Assembly (NCBI RefSeq): GCF_032854445.1
Contig: NC_088295.1
Span: forward strand, 70,091,058-70,155,057
Length of the DNA stretch: 64,000 nt
Direction: 5' to 3'
DNA from: Liolophura sinensis
Lineage: Eukaryota; Mollusca; Polyplacophora; Chitonida; Chitonidae
Shown: in pieces, positions 12,791 through 25,980 of the stretch
How the letters are laid out: each line of letters opens with the position of its first letter
Numbering within the stretch: the first letter of the stretch is position 1
Made by a program: the position numbers and the translations under genes
Notes under the pieces: model-generated
What the model was told of the DNA's origin: nothing
The model's input: the letters and a program-made list of their open reading frames with translations, nothing else
Databases searched by the model: none

Positions 12791-13823
12791 CACCCAAAAT
12801 GTAGGGGAATGTCATCACGTTAATACAAGATTAAGAATAACAAAAATGGTCATGAATATATACGAATACATGTCCACAAAAAATGCAAAATAAACAAGAC
12901 AAACACTTACCACACAGAGATCATACATTTATACCTCAATGTAAGTAAATGTAAATTGTATCTAAACTATATTTAGTAGCAATTAAGCTTAATTAAGCTT
13001 AACTAAAAAGCAATTTTAAATTTTGTACAAGTATTTTATGTCAAATGTAAATTTCAAACGTGAGTCTTCATGAGAAATGTGCACGGTACCAGAAAATAGG
13101 AAAGGACAGGTTAAAGTGACATGGTCGCCCAAAATTTGGATTTTTAGACAAATTCTGAGTACTCCACCGTTCAAACTGACCATCAATTACAAATTTTACG
13201 CGTGTAATCAGCTATGTTTATCTAATGCAAAATTTGGTTCAGAGTTTGATATAAGCACATGCACAGGTTTCCAAAACAAAACCTTCAACCACTGGAGAAT
13301 TAATTTATCACTGTTAAATTTAACTTATTAAATTTCCAGTAACATGCACAGAATGGCCATGACAATACATTTTAGTCATGATCGGTAATTTATATTCTAT
13401 TTTGACTTGCTTTTAATATAATTTAATATAAATATAAAAGCAAGGATGAGAAAATTCAGAGGGTTTTGACTTTAGAATTGATATAGAAAGCGTATTAGTA
13501 GCAAGGTACATGTAGCCCTTGGCGTTTCCCCATTTCCACAGCTACTTCATGTGTCTGCAATGTTTTATTCTTTTGCAGCGAAAAGAATTATATAAACAGT
13601 GACAATTAAGATGCTTGTAAAAGTCCTATTAATTTTCACACCAATATCAGAATTTGGCATTAAAATTGGGCAGATATATGTTATCTTTATCCACTTCTTG
13701 TCTGGAATGGTGTGAAAACAGCTTCACAACAGTTCAGGTGCTGGGCCTAGCTCATTTTTCATCAAGTGATTGAAGCACAAAGTTAGTCAGTAGATGGGAT
13801 GAGCAACAAAAACAATTACTTAC
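12791..13823. other. Non-coding stretch, probably intron of the minus-strand gene
   Basis: AT-rich, no repeat or exon seen. If the minus-strand gene at 13.8-19.6 kb continues leftward this would be its intron. Confidence 0.35.
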
Positions 13824-16800
13824 CCAGACTTTCATCGGATAGGTCAGAAATAGAGGGCACCTTCCGCATGTTACTGACAGGCACACAACGGTCATTGCTT
13901 CCCTCCCCTCCACACACAGGCAAGATGCGGTTCAGACGGCTGATCTCCTTGCATAGCTCCAAGTCAGGATCAAACTACTCAGTGGTCAAAAGAAAACATA
14001 CCATTAAGATCATTTAGTTTAGGTCATGGTACTATATTAACACACAAACTCAATCGGTCAGTCACTCAATTGGCCACTTTCTATCCTTTTGATGCAAACG
14101 TGCAAAAGAACTTTATTTGAACCCACAGACCAAAAGAAGAGATAAACAACCTTCTGGAAAATATGGCGATATCAATTTCCAAACTCCACTTTGATTAATA
14201 CCAACTGTGTGTACACAGTGAAAACAAAATACAAATCAAATGATGGTTTGGTGATTTTTTGGAGAAAAAGCCCTCTCCATAAAACACTTCTTGAGGTGCC
14301 CCAGATTCAGTTTACGCTTACTTCACTTTCATACATGACTGCATGTACGTATATAGCACACAAGTTGCACACCAAAACATAAGTACAGGTATCACACTCA
14401 AACTTCAACAGGTTCAGTGAAAAACAGGGTCAGACATATTTTTAAAGGCTTATGGGTGTATATTATAATAAAGATAAATTCACTATGTTCAAGCATTGTG
14501 TTAAATAAAGTCAATGTTTCTTCAAGCAGTAAAGGATTTATAGACATTCTACAAGATGGTTTTCTTTCCAATCCTTCCAACAATGCCTTGCACACTTATT
14601 GGTAGAAAGAACTAGAAATCGAGAGATGCTTAAACAAACTTTTCTCGTAGAATGGCCTGCACTGAACAGTCTATACTTGAAATTATTTGTAAGACAGAAA
14701 AGGGGCTGTACATGTATTACAGCATTATCAATTCCTGCAAATGTTTTAACCATGTGATTTTGACAATCATGCCAACCTTAAACACAACACAAAAGCAGAT
14801 TACACACTGATGTGAGTATATGTTAACAACAGTATTAAGTAGGGTTAAAGCAGTGTTTTCAGCGGACACAGTACATCTACAGCACAACGTATAAAAACAA
14901 GCAAAAAGCTGGGGCTGCTGTACCATGCAGTCTGCACAGAAAACATGTGATTGTGTAACAGCTGGGTGGGGTCCACTCACACACAAGTATAACCCCCCAA
15001 ACTCGAGACTTCTGCCCACTTGAGGGAGAGTGGGGGCCTAAGAAGAAGAGAAGCAGTACTTACATGTACATGGCGCATGTTAGGTACAGTCTCCCAGGTC
15101 AAACTGTATGACATTCACAGCGTATAATCATGTGATAATAAGACACAATGCACTGTATGCCACTGTTACATTTATCACGTCTCTCAAATTACCCTTATGT
15201 ACACAGAAACAAAGTTTAGTGCAGGAGGCAAGTTTTCCCCTCTTCTGTGTTTTCCCATGGACTGCAGCTGTAACCATTTCATTGTACGGCCCTGACACTT
15301 TACTGTTATTATTTATACACCAAATACACATGCATGATAGCCCTGAATCCGATATGACCCTATCAAACCTCTGTCCACAGATTCACCCTTAATTACATGT
15401 GCATGAACTTCAGTAGATGCTAGATCAAACTTAAAAGGGTAAGAGTTATCTGCCAAATATTTTACCTGGAGTAACATATTACAAAGTAGCTATATAACTA
15501 CTTTGAGATCTTGAAGCTGTGAGAGGTATCCAGATCTGTGGTGTGAAAGATACGCTAGCGGAACCCCAGAGGTACTTGTACGCAACACTATTAAAACTTG
15601 CTTTAATGACGTTTGTGTCCACATACATGTACGTTGTATACCAGTTTGGAACAAAGGCTGTGTAGAATGTTTGACCGGTGATGTTACTGCGCCCACATCA
15701 CTTTCCTTATTACCCTTTGTCTCAGGGAAACGTTTGTCAAAGGTTTACCAAAGCTTTAAGTACAAACATGGAAGGAGGGGTGGGTCTAACCTTGTGCCAA
15801 AGAAAAACTAGGTGAGAGTTGTTGACATCCCCATCTTTAAGCAAACGCAGCACCAGCTTCTTTCTTTGAATTAGCGAAACTAGAACACGTTAGACATTTT
15901 GTCTGGCGGGACCCACCAAGGCCAAATTTCACACAATGCCAATACATATCAAGTCTCTCCGAAACTGGCACACAACATGGATAGGGTAGCCGGCCACATT
16001 ATTGAATTTTCCTATTTTAGCCATAACTTTGTATTTGTCAAACATGGTTTTCTGCCGGGTTTGTGACAAAGTGGAGGCGGGCTTCTGTCCAGAGTAACAC
16101 GTCTGGCGAGTGTTTTGTGGCAAGGGATCACAGCTGACAATGTCCAGCACAGCCTGGCCTACACCTGCACATCTCTGCCTAAACCTCAGCCAAACTAAAT
16201 AAACAGTTTTGGAAAAGAAAATACAGTGAGACTGATCATTTGCAAATAACCGCAGAGCATTATCTTCTCAAAAACTTTGTCTTGTATTTCAATATCATTT
16301 TATTTACTGATTTGTTTGTTTGCATTTTATTTTCTTACATATATTCTGAAGTCAAAACCCACTCCAAATGATCCACTTGTTTGAAATACAGGTAAGTCAA
16401 AATTAATTTATTTATTTGATTGGTATTTGTACACCATACTCCAGAATATTTCACTCATACGACGACAGCCAGCATTCTGGTGGGAGGAAACCAGGTACAA
16501 ATCGGGGGAAACCCACGACCATCTTCATGTTGCTGACAGACCCATATAAGTCAAAAAGATAGATATCAAACAGTACACATCGACTTTATCTTAAAGAAAC
16601 TGATCATATTTACTGAGGAGGTTTCAACATGTGATGATATTAACCATAAAACTTCCTCTATCCAGTAATTTTCTGTACATGTAACCTGGTAATCAGTTGG
16701 ATATACGTTGTATGTTTTCTCCTCCTGATGCCATATCCTCTTCATTAACTGAATGCTACAAGATCTTATTTCTCGACTTGATGTGCTATACATGTATTGT

Positions 16801-19557
16801 TCAATACAATGAACAGCCATGTACCCTATTATTCAGGTGGACAACTCTAAGGCAAAGGTTCAAGTGAAGATAAATATTCTCATCAAAAAGCACAACACCT
16901 GTTCAGAAACATCAAAAGCCTTACAGCGTATCCACCTTGTTGTTTTTTTTTTGTACTTAGCAATTAATTTAGCTGACAAAAAGCCAACTATGAAATATTT
17001 TTAGAAAGTGTCTTATGTCTATAGCTCAGGTTAAAAACAAAACAAGGATTAAGCGCTGTAGTGAGGGAGGTCTGGCGTATGGGTATGGGAGGAGGGCAGG
17101 GCTTCAAGCTTCTGTACACAGGAGTTAAGCTTTTGGCAGACATCCTACGGGGCCACTGGATTGCCTCCACCTCTGTATAGACTGATATACTCAGGTATTT
17201 TTGCAATGATACCAACTATCACTACTTCAAAATCAGAAATCAGACAGTAACATATATTTAGTAGTTTATCACACTAGACAGGAAAATTCAAATGTGCCGA
17301 TAGCATCTGTGTGTTATGCGACATTGTGCATGCTATTTTTGTTTCCATTATGTCTTTTCCTAGCTTCTGTTAAAGCTGTTCTCTATGTGACTTTTTACTT
17401 AACAAGGTAACAAAGAACATGTTGCATTCTTTCACAATGTTTCCTGTGCACTATGCTCTTAGGCCGAACTAAATCATGAGCAATTCTGAAACATTACAGG
17501 GTTGCCATTTGGTTTTGATAATGAAAATCAGGTCTTGTTCCTTCACATTAAACAATTATGTTTGATGTTTGACAGATTTGAGAACATTTTGGCCAAGATA
17601 TGCTGACTCATTAGGTAAGTCAAGATATTCACTACTAGTTGACAGTCTATGTGATATTGAAATACTCGACTGGCCAGTCACTAAGAACTAGGTTTAATTT
17701 CAAACATGTATTTGTAATGAGGAAGGGGAAAAAAAATTGTTTTTGATTTGCCTTCACTCTACACAATACCATCACTAAACTAGATTCATACACGTGTAAG
17801 AACACTGGAAAATTACTCACACCCTGAGTTAAAAAAAAACAATTTAGTGCCTACAAACTACACATTCACACGATGTTTTATAAGCAATCACTGTAATTTC
17901 TCTATTAGAATGATCTAGACGATAACAAAGCATAAAACTTGGACTGAAAATGAGTTATTGTAGTAAACAATGTTTTGTTTCCGTCAAACAGCTCTATGAT
18001 GTCCTGAGAACAGTGGGTATGAATGGGACATGAGGCCCACCATACAAACATACAACTTTGGCTATATAGGAGTTTAAATCCAGCTTAAAACTATAACCAG
18101 CATAATTATAACAGCTCAGTCACTAATCACTTCATTGATAAAAGTTATACTGGTTGATATTATAAGGGCCAATTCAATTATCTAATCACTGCCATTGACC
18201 CTTGCATTTAACGTAGTCAATAACATTTTGTACTCAACAAAGAATATACAGGTGCATTACATCACAAGTGGTTGATTTCAAATGCCTGAAATCTGTACTG
18301 AAGTGAACAGTTCTGCAGGGTGAAGAGATTACTCTACAGTGTTGCCATATCAACACATGTTTTATCTCATGCAAGAACACATATATATAAAAGTATTAAA
18401 CAGCTTAATGTAGTGAAAAATAAATGCATGGAGCTAGGTAGGAAGTTTAAACCCTGCCAAATCAACTGATAGTTCCCCCAGTTTAAAACCTTGAAAAATA
18501 CACCTTTTACAGCCATGGAATGATCTGCAAATGTGAGTGCATAATTAACACATGGCACTGCTGCCTTTAATTACATCATGTTCTCTTAGATGTTCTTCCT
18601 TAAAGTATTCATTCGACTAAACCAGAAGATACCTGAACATTTCAATTAAGATGGTACTTTCTCAAAATTGAATGTTTAATGTTTCTAATTACAATCTTGT
18701 GGGCTCAGTACAAGTAATTAGACTGCAATCTTTGCTCAGGCTGATGTGTAAATCTGTTTAAAGTTGTACATTATGCAACAGGTGTGATTAAGGGAGCTAT
18801 TACTGACAGTTTCATTCTTGCGTATCTCCACCCTGGCACTTCCCAGCCACACTAAACCCCACCCCAGCCACATCTGTACTTATCTCCTGTCCAAATCTAG
18901 CCTTTGAGGGTGTGCTTATGGAGTTCATGAATGGAGATGGCCTGTGTTGTGAGGGATGCCTTGTAGGAGAGTATGTGGCTGGTGTGTGAGGTGTAATGAA
19001 TTCCAGTACACTGTACAGCTGGCCCAGTTAACCTACAGGTACCAGAGGTCACGAGGCTCTAGAGGGGTGGACAGATGCAATCATTTAGATGAACAGTATG
19101 TGAAATGTTGTCATTCTACAACTTCATCCTACACCAGTTTATGACAGAAGTAAATGTTAAGTGTCCGGCCATAACTGGGAAGGTCTTGCAGCAACCTGCG
19201 GATGGTTATGGGTTTCCCCGGGCTCTATTCGGTTTCCTCCCACCATAACACTGGCAGCCGTCATATAAGTGAAATATTCTCGAGTGCAGCGTAGAGCACC
19301 AATCAAATAAATAAATGTTAAGTGTTAATGTTAATTAACTACATGCAACTAATTTTGTGTTAAAACTGTCATTCAACAAGCAGAATGTCAGGAGTTATCT
19401 TTCTTAAACAACACTTTCTACGCGAAAAGTGGAACAGAACTCTCACCTTCTGCAGCTTTAAAGGGTGGGGGATGTAACCCTTTCGCATTGGCTCATTGGC
19501 TGGGAAGAACTCGATGTTTTCCATGCTATAATCCACAGGCGGGTATTCAAGATCCAT
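13824..19557 (-). CDS. Unidentified protein, first two coding exons (partial)
   Basis: Two minus-strand exons with good splice signals and matching phase. The first runs 19,560 to 19,447: acceptor TTGTCAG, then ATG at 19,557-19,555, ending in phase 0 before GTGAGA. It codes 37 residues, starting MDLEYPPVDYSMENIEFFP. The second runs 13,974 to 13,824: acceptor GAGTAG, ending in phase 1 before GTAAGT. It codes 50 residues including DPDLELCKEISRLNRILP, a CGGEG turn and VPSISDLSDESL. The acidic-serine SDLSDES stretch looks like a casein-kinase type phosphosite, which is inference. I could not place the next exon to the left, nor recognise the family. The intervening 5.5-kb intron carries one SINE. 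The start Met is chosen because it lies 4 bases into the exon, implying a non-coding first exon. Confidence 0.55.
16408..16548 (-). mobile_element. SINE fragment, 3' half, reverse orientation
   Basis: The reversed 3' half of the SINE family described at 38,238-38,512: an AT-rich tail, then the complement of the GAATATTT-type tail motif, the GCCAGCATTCTGGTGGGAGG segment and GGGGAAACCCACGACCATC. The tRNA-like head is missing, as usual for 5'-truncated copies. Confidence 0.85.
19165..19312 (+). mobile_element. SINE, 5'-truncated, with 13-bp target-site duplication
   Basis: A forward copy with CCTGCGGATGG, GGGTTTCCCCGGGCTC, GTTTCCTCCCACCATAACAC and GTGAAATATTC, ending in AATCAAATAAATA. It is flanked by perfect copies of AAATGTTAAGTGT at 19,152-19,164 and 19,313-19,325, a target-site duplication made by LINE-type target-primed insertion. 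It sits just downstream (transcript sense) of the minus-strand exon at 19.5 kb. Confidence 0.92.
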
Positions 19558-20274
19558 TGTCTGACAATAACACAAGGTACATTCTTTCAGAAATATACTT
19601 TTACTCATGAAAACAGACGTCAACATAATTATTAGAAGTACATTATCATAAAAGCATAACAGTGGACATACATCTTACAATGAGTGTCCAGCTAAAAGTT
19701 TGCATATTATTCAACTTATCAACAAGGAACTTTCTCAATATGAATCCAATATTACAGTTTTTGAAGCTAACAGAAATTGAATACGAAATAATTCTGTCCC
19801 AAATTTATACAAAAAGTGACTCAGTACAGTCAGTAGGCCGAGACTGTACATCAGACTTCGCATGATTGTCCACCTCTGTTAATTATGTTTATTGCCTTGG
19901 AAAAACAACCTTAACTGTTCAGTCGTAGAAATATGTTTACAAACTGTAACACTTGCACACGCACATGTATGGGCAAATATTAATGAAGATGGCAAAGCAC
20001 ACTATACTACTGCGCGTCATGCGTATCACCTGACATCGTGTTTTAGCGTGGTGCAACCACAAAACTACAACATATCAATCAAGTTTCGTTTTGATTTGTA
20101 TTTGTAACTAACAGTTACCAATTTTGCTGTTCAGCACGCAATGCTTACACACGAAACAAAACAGGTCGAGAACCTCCTGTGGCGGAGGGGAGGGGGACTG
20201 GGGTGGGGAGGCGGCCCTCCTCCCTTCTACACGTAGTTCTACCCCATGGATGCCGGACTTTTGCATTTACTTAC

Positions 20275-20560
20275 GGTTTCAACCTTCTCTCTTTTCAAGT
20301 CCCTCGACTTCCTTCCTCGTCAAATCACCAACACGATATATTTCGACCGTGAACTTGTCGTTCAGTCGCTCAAACGGTAGGTTGTGGATCTATTGTCATG
20401 AAGGCTCGATAACTTCAACTGCCTCTAGCACACGCTTCAAACCATCCACTCGCTTCTTCAATCCGTCTTCCCTCAACAGGCTGGAGTCCACAACGACAAA
20501 CTTTTTCTGTTCAACAAGTGCCGTTCATAGAATGTTGCATCCTGGGTGATCACCTATTGA
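20275..20560 (-). other. Candidate non-coding first exon of the minus-strand gene
   Basis: A purine-rich, higher-GC segment ends in a consensus donor (GTAAGT, minus strand, directly left of 20,275), upstream of the exon whose ATG is 19,557. Short frames inside it all stop, so it would be 5' UTR. The right boundary is a guess from the CCAAT boxes. Confidence 0.4.
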
Positions 20561-20588
20561 ATATTCATCAAGGTCTTTCTCTGATGTG

Positions 20589-20634
20589 ATTGGCCAGCGG
20601 TGAGCACAGCTTTCAAAGAACGGCCTTCCATTGG
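20589..20634 (-). promoter_or_regulatory. Two CCAAT boxes, candidate promoter
   Basis: Minus-strand CCAAT motifs lie at 20,593-20,589 and 20,634-20,630, 41 bases apart, just upstream of the candidate first exon. Paired CCAAT boxes are typical NF-Y sites in animal promoters. No TATA box is evident. Confidence 0.4.
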
Positions 20635-20639
20635 CTATT

Positions 20640-22989
20640 GTGCCATGGTTTCTGTGTCACGGGCCACATATCTGCTTGACCTCCTTTAAAAGTCCCGCGT
20701 CTCGTGCACCATATAGTGTGTAATTTTAGGGTTGAATTCCAGTTTGTCTGATCATATTCTTTCTTTCAAATGACAGAGTTGTTATTACAGTTCAATGGCG
20801 CAGGTTTATTTGTCGAGTGAAACTGAATCTTATTTACCACTGTATGTACTCCTTTCCACTGATAAGCCATGTGTTCATAGACCAGTTTTATGAATGGGGA
20901 AGGCGAACAAAGAGTTTGTCACTTGACCTACTTTACGTAAAGCGTCTGGGTGCGTGTTACTGTCGTTTCGGAGATAGCCATACGCATTACCCTCGTCCCA
21001 GGAGCACCTGACTACCAACGAAATCTGGTCGGTGGACCCATCGTTCATAATACATGTACACAAGAGCTAAACAAACACACACAAAATCACCAGAAAAGTG
21101 TTTTCTTGGTATACAAAAATTAAGGCACGAGAAACTTCATCCTGAGACGATACATGTCTGCTAACTTGTGACATGTACACATCAATACATATGGCGGTAT
21201 TGTCATCAACTCATAACAGTGTCAACAACTGTAGGTATATGCACCCCGAGATTAGATTGCACTTATTATGAAAAATATATTACAAGCTGATGTAGAACTC
21301 CATAGGCCTAGTACACCTAGAAGGTTAGCTTTGATTTGACAAAGATGCTTAAATATCGAAGGCATTGGCCTAAAACGGCAATATTATTTATTCCAATGTT
21401 TATTACTGTCTCAACTCTTCAAATTAGTATGTCTGTACATAGCATAATAAAAAGATTTCAAAAATCCTTGTGACTCTTACATGAGTGAACATTTGATGAA
21501 TGTGCATAGGTAGACGGGAAGCGGGGTGGGTGGGTGGTGGTAAAAACAAGATTCACCTTCCTTGAGTTCTATGCGTGAGTGTCGACCGTTACCTAATTAT
21601 TTACATTTTTAAAGCCGGTGAAACTAAGCCTATTGTGACATGCCGGATATAACTGACACTCTGGAATCAAATTAGACACTTTTCTTGATTGAGTGTTTAT
21701 CAGTTAAAACATCACAAAGAAAAGAAGAGTATTGCTCCCTTTGGCAAATTTCCTAACCAATAGGTATTTTTCGTATTTAAATAGCCATATCTGCATGTGG
21801 TTGATGTATTCATATTGTTTTTACACATTTGATTGTGGCCATGAAATATAGCGATTGGATCAACGTAATTTGGAAAAGCATATACATACGACACAAATAT
21901 AATATATCGTCCTACAGGCCTACCTTTGTAAACTATGGGTGTGTAGTCTATATATATGTAAACTGACATACCACATGCATGCATGGAAATTAAAAGTCAT
22001 ATATTTCGCTTTTCAATACATTTTTTTGTGAATTGAAGATGAAAAATAAAACTTTTCAAACATATACTGACTGAAACATCAATTATGATACTTCTCAGTA
22101 TATTCAATAATATATAACAGCACAATCTGTATATAAACAATTTGTATACTTAACCTATATGGTCGTGATCTAAGGGTGACTCACAGTAAGGGAGAAATAA
22201 AAGTAAACTAAAGAAAACTATATAAAAAGAGAGTTAAAACGACGAAATATAGGACTGAAATATATAATACATTGATTAATTGATTCATTAACGGTATTAC
22301 CACAGATTCACTTTATATGGGAATATATTTTACGTATATATATATGCTTTTGGGCATGTGTAGAAAATACATTCCCGTTCACGTAAAATATTCAAGCAGC
22401 AGGACACAGAAGCTGTTGTAAACAAAGTCACCGATATTTTCAGAAATAGCTACAAATTAGCCCATGTGTGCATGCAGGTGCGTGAGAGAAATGTATATAC
22501 CCGAAAATATACGAACTTATCACGTATAAACAGCATCATCTAAGACACAGAGCACATATAGCTATGTATGTAGTTATATATACAGGTCTTAATATATGTA
22601 TAAATGCAATTATAACACTTCAGTGACAGACTTTCTATTTTATATGAGCTACTTTCACACCTTATCTTTTATTTAACCCCAATTGCGATGTAGAATTTTC
22701 ATGCCGAGTTCTGGCATGTATATGTATAGGTGAAAATGCACGTTGCGTAAAACACTTCACCCAGTCAAACACTAAACTATACATATGTATGCAGGTCTAT
22801 AATAAAAGGTTTTTACAATTTTTATTATCACAACTTTGCATGTATGAAAGATGTTCTAAACAAAGGAGTATATTACCGCTACTCAAGGATTTTTCACTGA
22901 TGTAATTATGGTCAGACTACCTTTGACTGTACTGGTTGTTGGCAAAATCATATACCCACATGTGACGTGTAGTAAGACTCTGCAAATGA
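20640..22989. other. Non-coding AT-rich stretch
   Basis: No exon, SINE or array recognised. Confidence 0.4.
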
Positions 22990-23742
22990 CCATATAGTTG
23001 TGGAGTAGGGTAACTCTCACCGAGCAGCACATTTGCGAGAGTTACGGAGAGAAACCGTCGCAGATGTGTCGGACTGACAGTAAGGAACACCAGTTACCGA
23101 TGTTTACACTCGCATTGAATCTTCACTAGTACAAATTGACCTTAACTGCGTGGTCTCTGTAATTAACTGATCTGTCGTGAGACTCGCCGAACCAAAAGGG
23201 TACATGGCGATCACGCCTGTTTATGAAAAATATAATCAGATTTTCCTAGCCTATGCGACATCAGTTAGTGAATTATTGAGATGGCTGCCACAGCATAGTG
23301 TATAGATCCTGAAATTGCCCTTTTTAACTCTTAGTTTGTGTCCAGTCTTGCGATGGACTATTTTCAGTATGTGTTAGTAAGTTAATGTGTAAGAACATGC
23401 GATTAACATTGATTTATTGAAGCTTTAGTGTGCGTGTGAACAGCAGTAAATGTTCCTCATCGCCAATGCTAGTTTCTTCTCCGGCCGTACGTGGGAAGGT
23501 CTGGCATCAGCCTGCGGATGGTCGTGGGTTTCCCGCGGGCTCTGCCCAGTTTCTTCCCGCCATAATGCTGGCTGCCGTCGAATAAGTGAAATATTCTGGA
23601 GTACGGTGTTAAACACCAAATAAATAAATAAATAAATAAATCTTTATTGCCAAACCGCGGCACATTTGGGGCTGTTTCTCTCCGTAACCTTCGCAACTAT
23701 ACGTTACTCGACGAGTTACCCCACTCCACAAGTAACGGTATA
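22990..23742. repeat. Diverged inverted-repeat pair flanking a SINE
   Basis: About 80 bases at 22,990-23,075 (core TTGTGGAGTAGGGTAACTC and GTTACGGAGAGAAAC) recur in inverted orientation at 23,655-23,742, roughly 75% alike by eye. Each arm holds a smaller palindrome, GTAACTCTC with GAGAGTTAC in the left arm and a GTTACTCGACGAGTTAC palindrome in the right. The 580 bases between contain a forward SINE. This could be a non-autonomous DNA element with terminal inverted repeats, interrupted by the SINE. Confidence 0.6.
23470..23640 (+). mobile_element. SINE, 5'-truncated, forward
   Basis: Contains CCGGCCGTACGTGGGAAGG, GCCTGCGGATGGTCGTGGG, CATAATGCTGGCTGCCGTCG, AAGTGAAATATTC and a tail of five AAAT units. 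It is close to the 38.2-kb full-length copy and among the least diverged here. Confidence 0.9.
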
Positions 23743-24261
23743 TATATACCGACTGCTTATGCTAATCATTGATGCACAAGCAGTGTGAGTGGAAGGAGTT
23801 ACGCATGTGTGTATCCATGTATAGTCGTGTTCCATCTGGGTATATCATGTAATATCACTAAATCGGTGACACTTGCATAGGTTCAGTCCCGATCTACATC
23901 TAATATAAGAGGTTTTTATACTGGTAGTGTTACTAAACTTGCTCGGTGGCTTGGCACTCTGTACAGATAAAAGTATAGACGTATATGCTGTATGTCGGCC
24001 TGTAAAGTGCATGGTGGAATATACTTCACCGTTTGGATGTCCACAAAGAGACAACGTTTAAATCCGATTTTAGGTATTTCTATAGGAACTATCGAGATAA
24101 TTAAGATGCAAATATTTTGCATATAATATGCTTGGTTGTCCACTTAAATTGTTCATATTGTGTATACCTATACGTTCTTTTTACACGTTACACGTGTATG
24201 CATTTAAATGGGAAAACATTGGATAACAATCTATGTGTATAAGCATTTTTACAAAATAATA

Positions 24262-24440
24262 ATTATTCCCTCCGAAAGGGAGGTAATGCCTTTGTCGGAG
24301 ATTATTGTTTTATTTGTCTGCAGGTCTGTCTGTCTGTCAGTCAGTTAGTCAGCAGCTTTACGGGAAAGGTTTTTCAGAGATTTGGATAAAACTTTATGCA
24401 CTGGTTGGTCTTGGGCTAGCATTCAATTTCAATTTAAATT
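24262..24440 (+). mobile_element. Interspersed repeat with CCCTCCGAAAGGGAGG palindrome
   Basis: A palindrome (CCCTCCGAAAGGGAGG) is followed by TTTATTTGTCTGCAGG, a run of GTCT/GTCA units and GGAAAGGTTTTTCAGAGATTTGG. This order matches, from memory, a sequence scattered through many marine invertebrate genomes. I cannot name the family with certainty. The 81-codon frame over it is not a gene. Confidence 0.5.
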
Positions 24441-25980
24441 TTCTATATTCCTTAATCAAATCAAATTTTCTATATTTAACAAGTATGGCCTCGACTTTGC
24501 CTCACAGTAAATATCAGACTTGTTACCTGTACAGTTTGAAAATGATTTAAAAGTTTGAAAAAGGTATAATGCGACCAGCTTTTTCAAAAAACCTGATATG
24601 GTAAGGCGGGGTATTAATCGGGCCCAGAACAAGAAACTGTGAACGTCGAGTAGCGAAACTTACTATAGCTGTGAGTGACGGCTACTGACACATTCAAAAG
24701 GCTACTTATTTTTTCAGTTCTGTTTTACTCATCTTTTCCTGTTATATGGCAAGCATGCGGCTTATAAAGCCCCAAACATGCACTGAAGCCATGTATAGGT
24801 CATAAAAATTGAAAAATTGCTCCGGTCACACTGAAATATCGTTTGCATTAGACACCGTAGAGTCATGGAAATCCCTGCACTACAAATGTAACTTTAAGAA
24901 AAATTCTCGAGCATGCCGTTATGCACCAGTCAATTAAATAGATACGTAACAAATGTAACTTTCAGTCTTATACTTCCTCTACGCATAACATGTTAATGTT
25001 AACGATAGCTAGTAGATCACGTGTGATCTCACCCAGGATTCACGTAGGATGTCGCTATAGTTGCCAAATGTTACGTAGTACCATAGCTGATCCACTCTAA
25101 TTCATGATAACATTTAATGTAGACGGCCTTTATCTTTACACACGCAAAATTATGTTTCCAAAGAAAAAGAAAGTTCCACAAAGATTCGAACTTTTCACCG
25201 ATATGCAACCTTTTCTTCGTAACGATTTCGTTAGTTCACTGTACTGTGGAGGATGCCTGATGGGCGATTGCAGAAATACAGATTTTAAACTTACTAAAAT
25301 ATAACAAAACTCATCACATTATAAATTTTATGTTTCACACATGAAGACAAACGTTAACCAAAACGAAACTTTGACAACACGTAGAAATACACACAGTAAG
25401 GTTTCAGTAAAGATATTTCTCTGGCTAACGTTGATCTTCATGCTGTAAACTAAAAACACAATGCCTCATTTGCACGAAAAATTGTTTTTGATCGAGCATG
25501 CATTTTTGGAGGGTTATTACTCAGCAATCATTTCTTTTTGGCATTATAAATTTTATGAGTGCTTCGACCAAGTTTTATACTTCTGATTGCGAAATATTCA
25601 GAATTGTGCTGGGATTTTGAAATTTGCACTTTCTTATCTTACCTCTCAGGGGACTGATTCTCCACTTTATCGCACCAGGTCCTTTTAGGAACTTTATTAT
25701 CGATTTTGAACCGTAACACGTGCAGTCGATCGAGGTTGATATTTTGTGAAATGTAATTATTTGGGACATTGTAAAATAATGCCAAAGTTTGGTTGGATTT
25801 GTCCTGATCAATTTTTCTCCAAAATCCTGCAGAAATAGCCTCTTTAAAACTTGGTGGTGATTTAGAAAAGAATCTGAATCCAGGGAATTTTATAAACAAG
25901 TCTTCAATTTTAATATATACAGATTAAGGGAATACTGTGTATATTGTCTATTTGTTCTTAGGTTGTGAAAATCATTATCG
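24441..25980. other. Non-coding stretch
   Basis: Nothing supported; minus frames at 25,575-25,899 overlap each other and look random. Confidence 0.4.

Noticed and set aside
12431..12823. Four overlapping repetitive frames (Cys/Thr/Tyr-rich)
   Set aside because: The 45-bp minisatellite keeps several frames open on both strands, with no start, splice or flanking evidence.
20396..20515. 39-residue minus frame (VVVDSSLLREDGLKKRVDGLK) in the candidate first exon
   Set aside because: Looks protein-like but begins after a stop without ATG or acceptor and ends in two stops, so it is treated as 5' UTR.
20124..20549. 141-codon + strand Ser/Thr-rich frame
   Set aside because: Antisense to the candidate first exon and donor site of the minus-strand gene; composition reflects purine-rich opposite strand.
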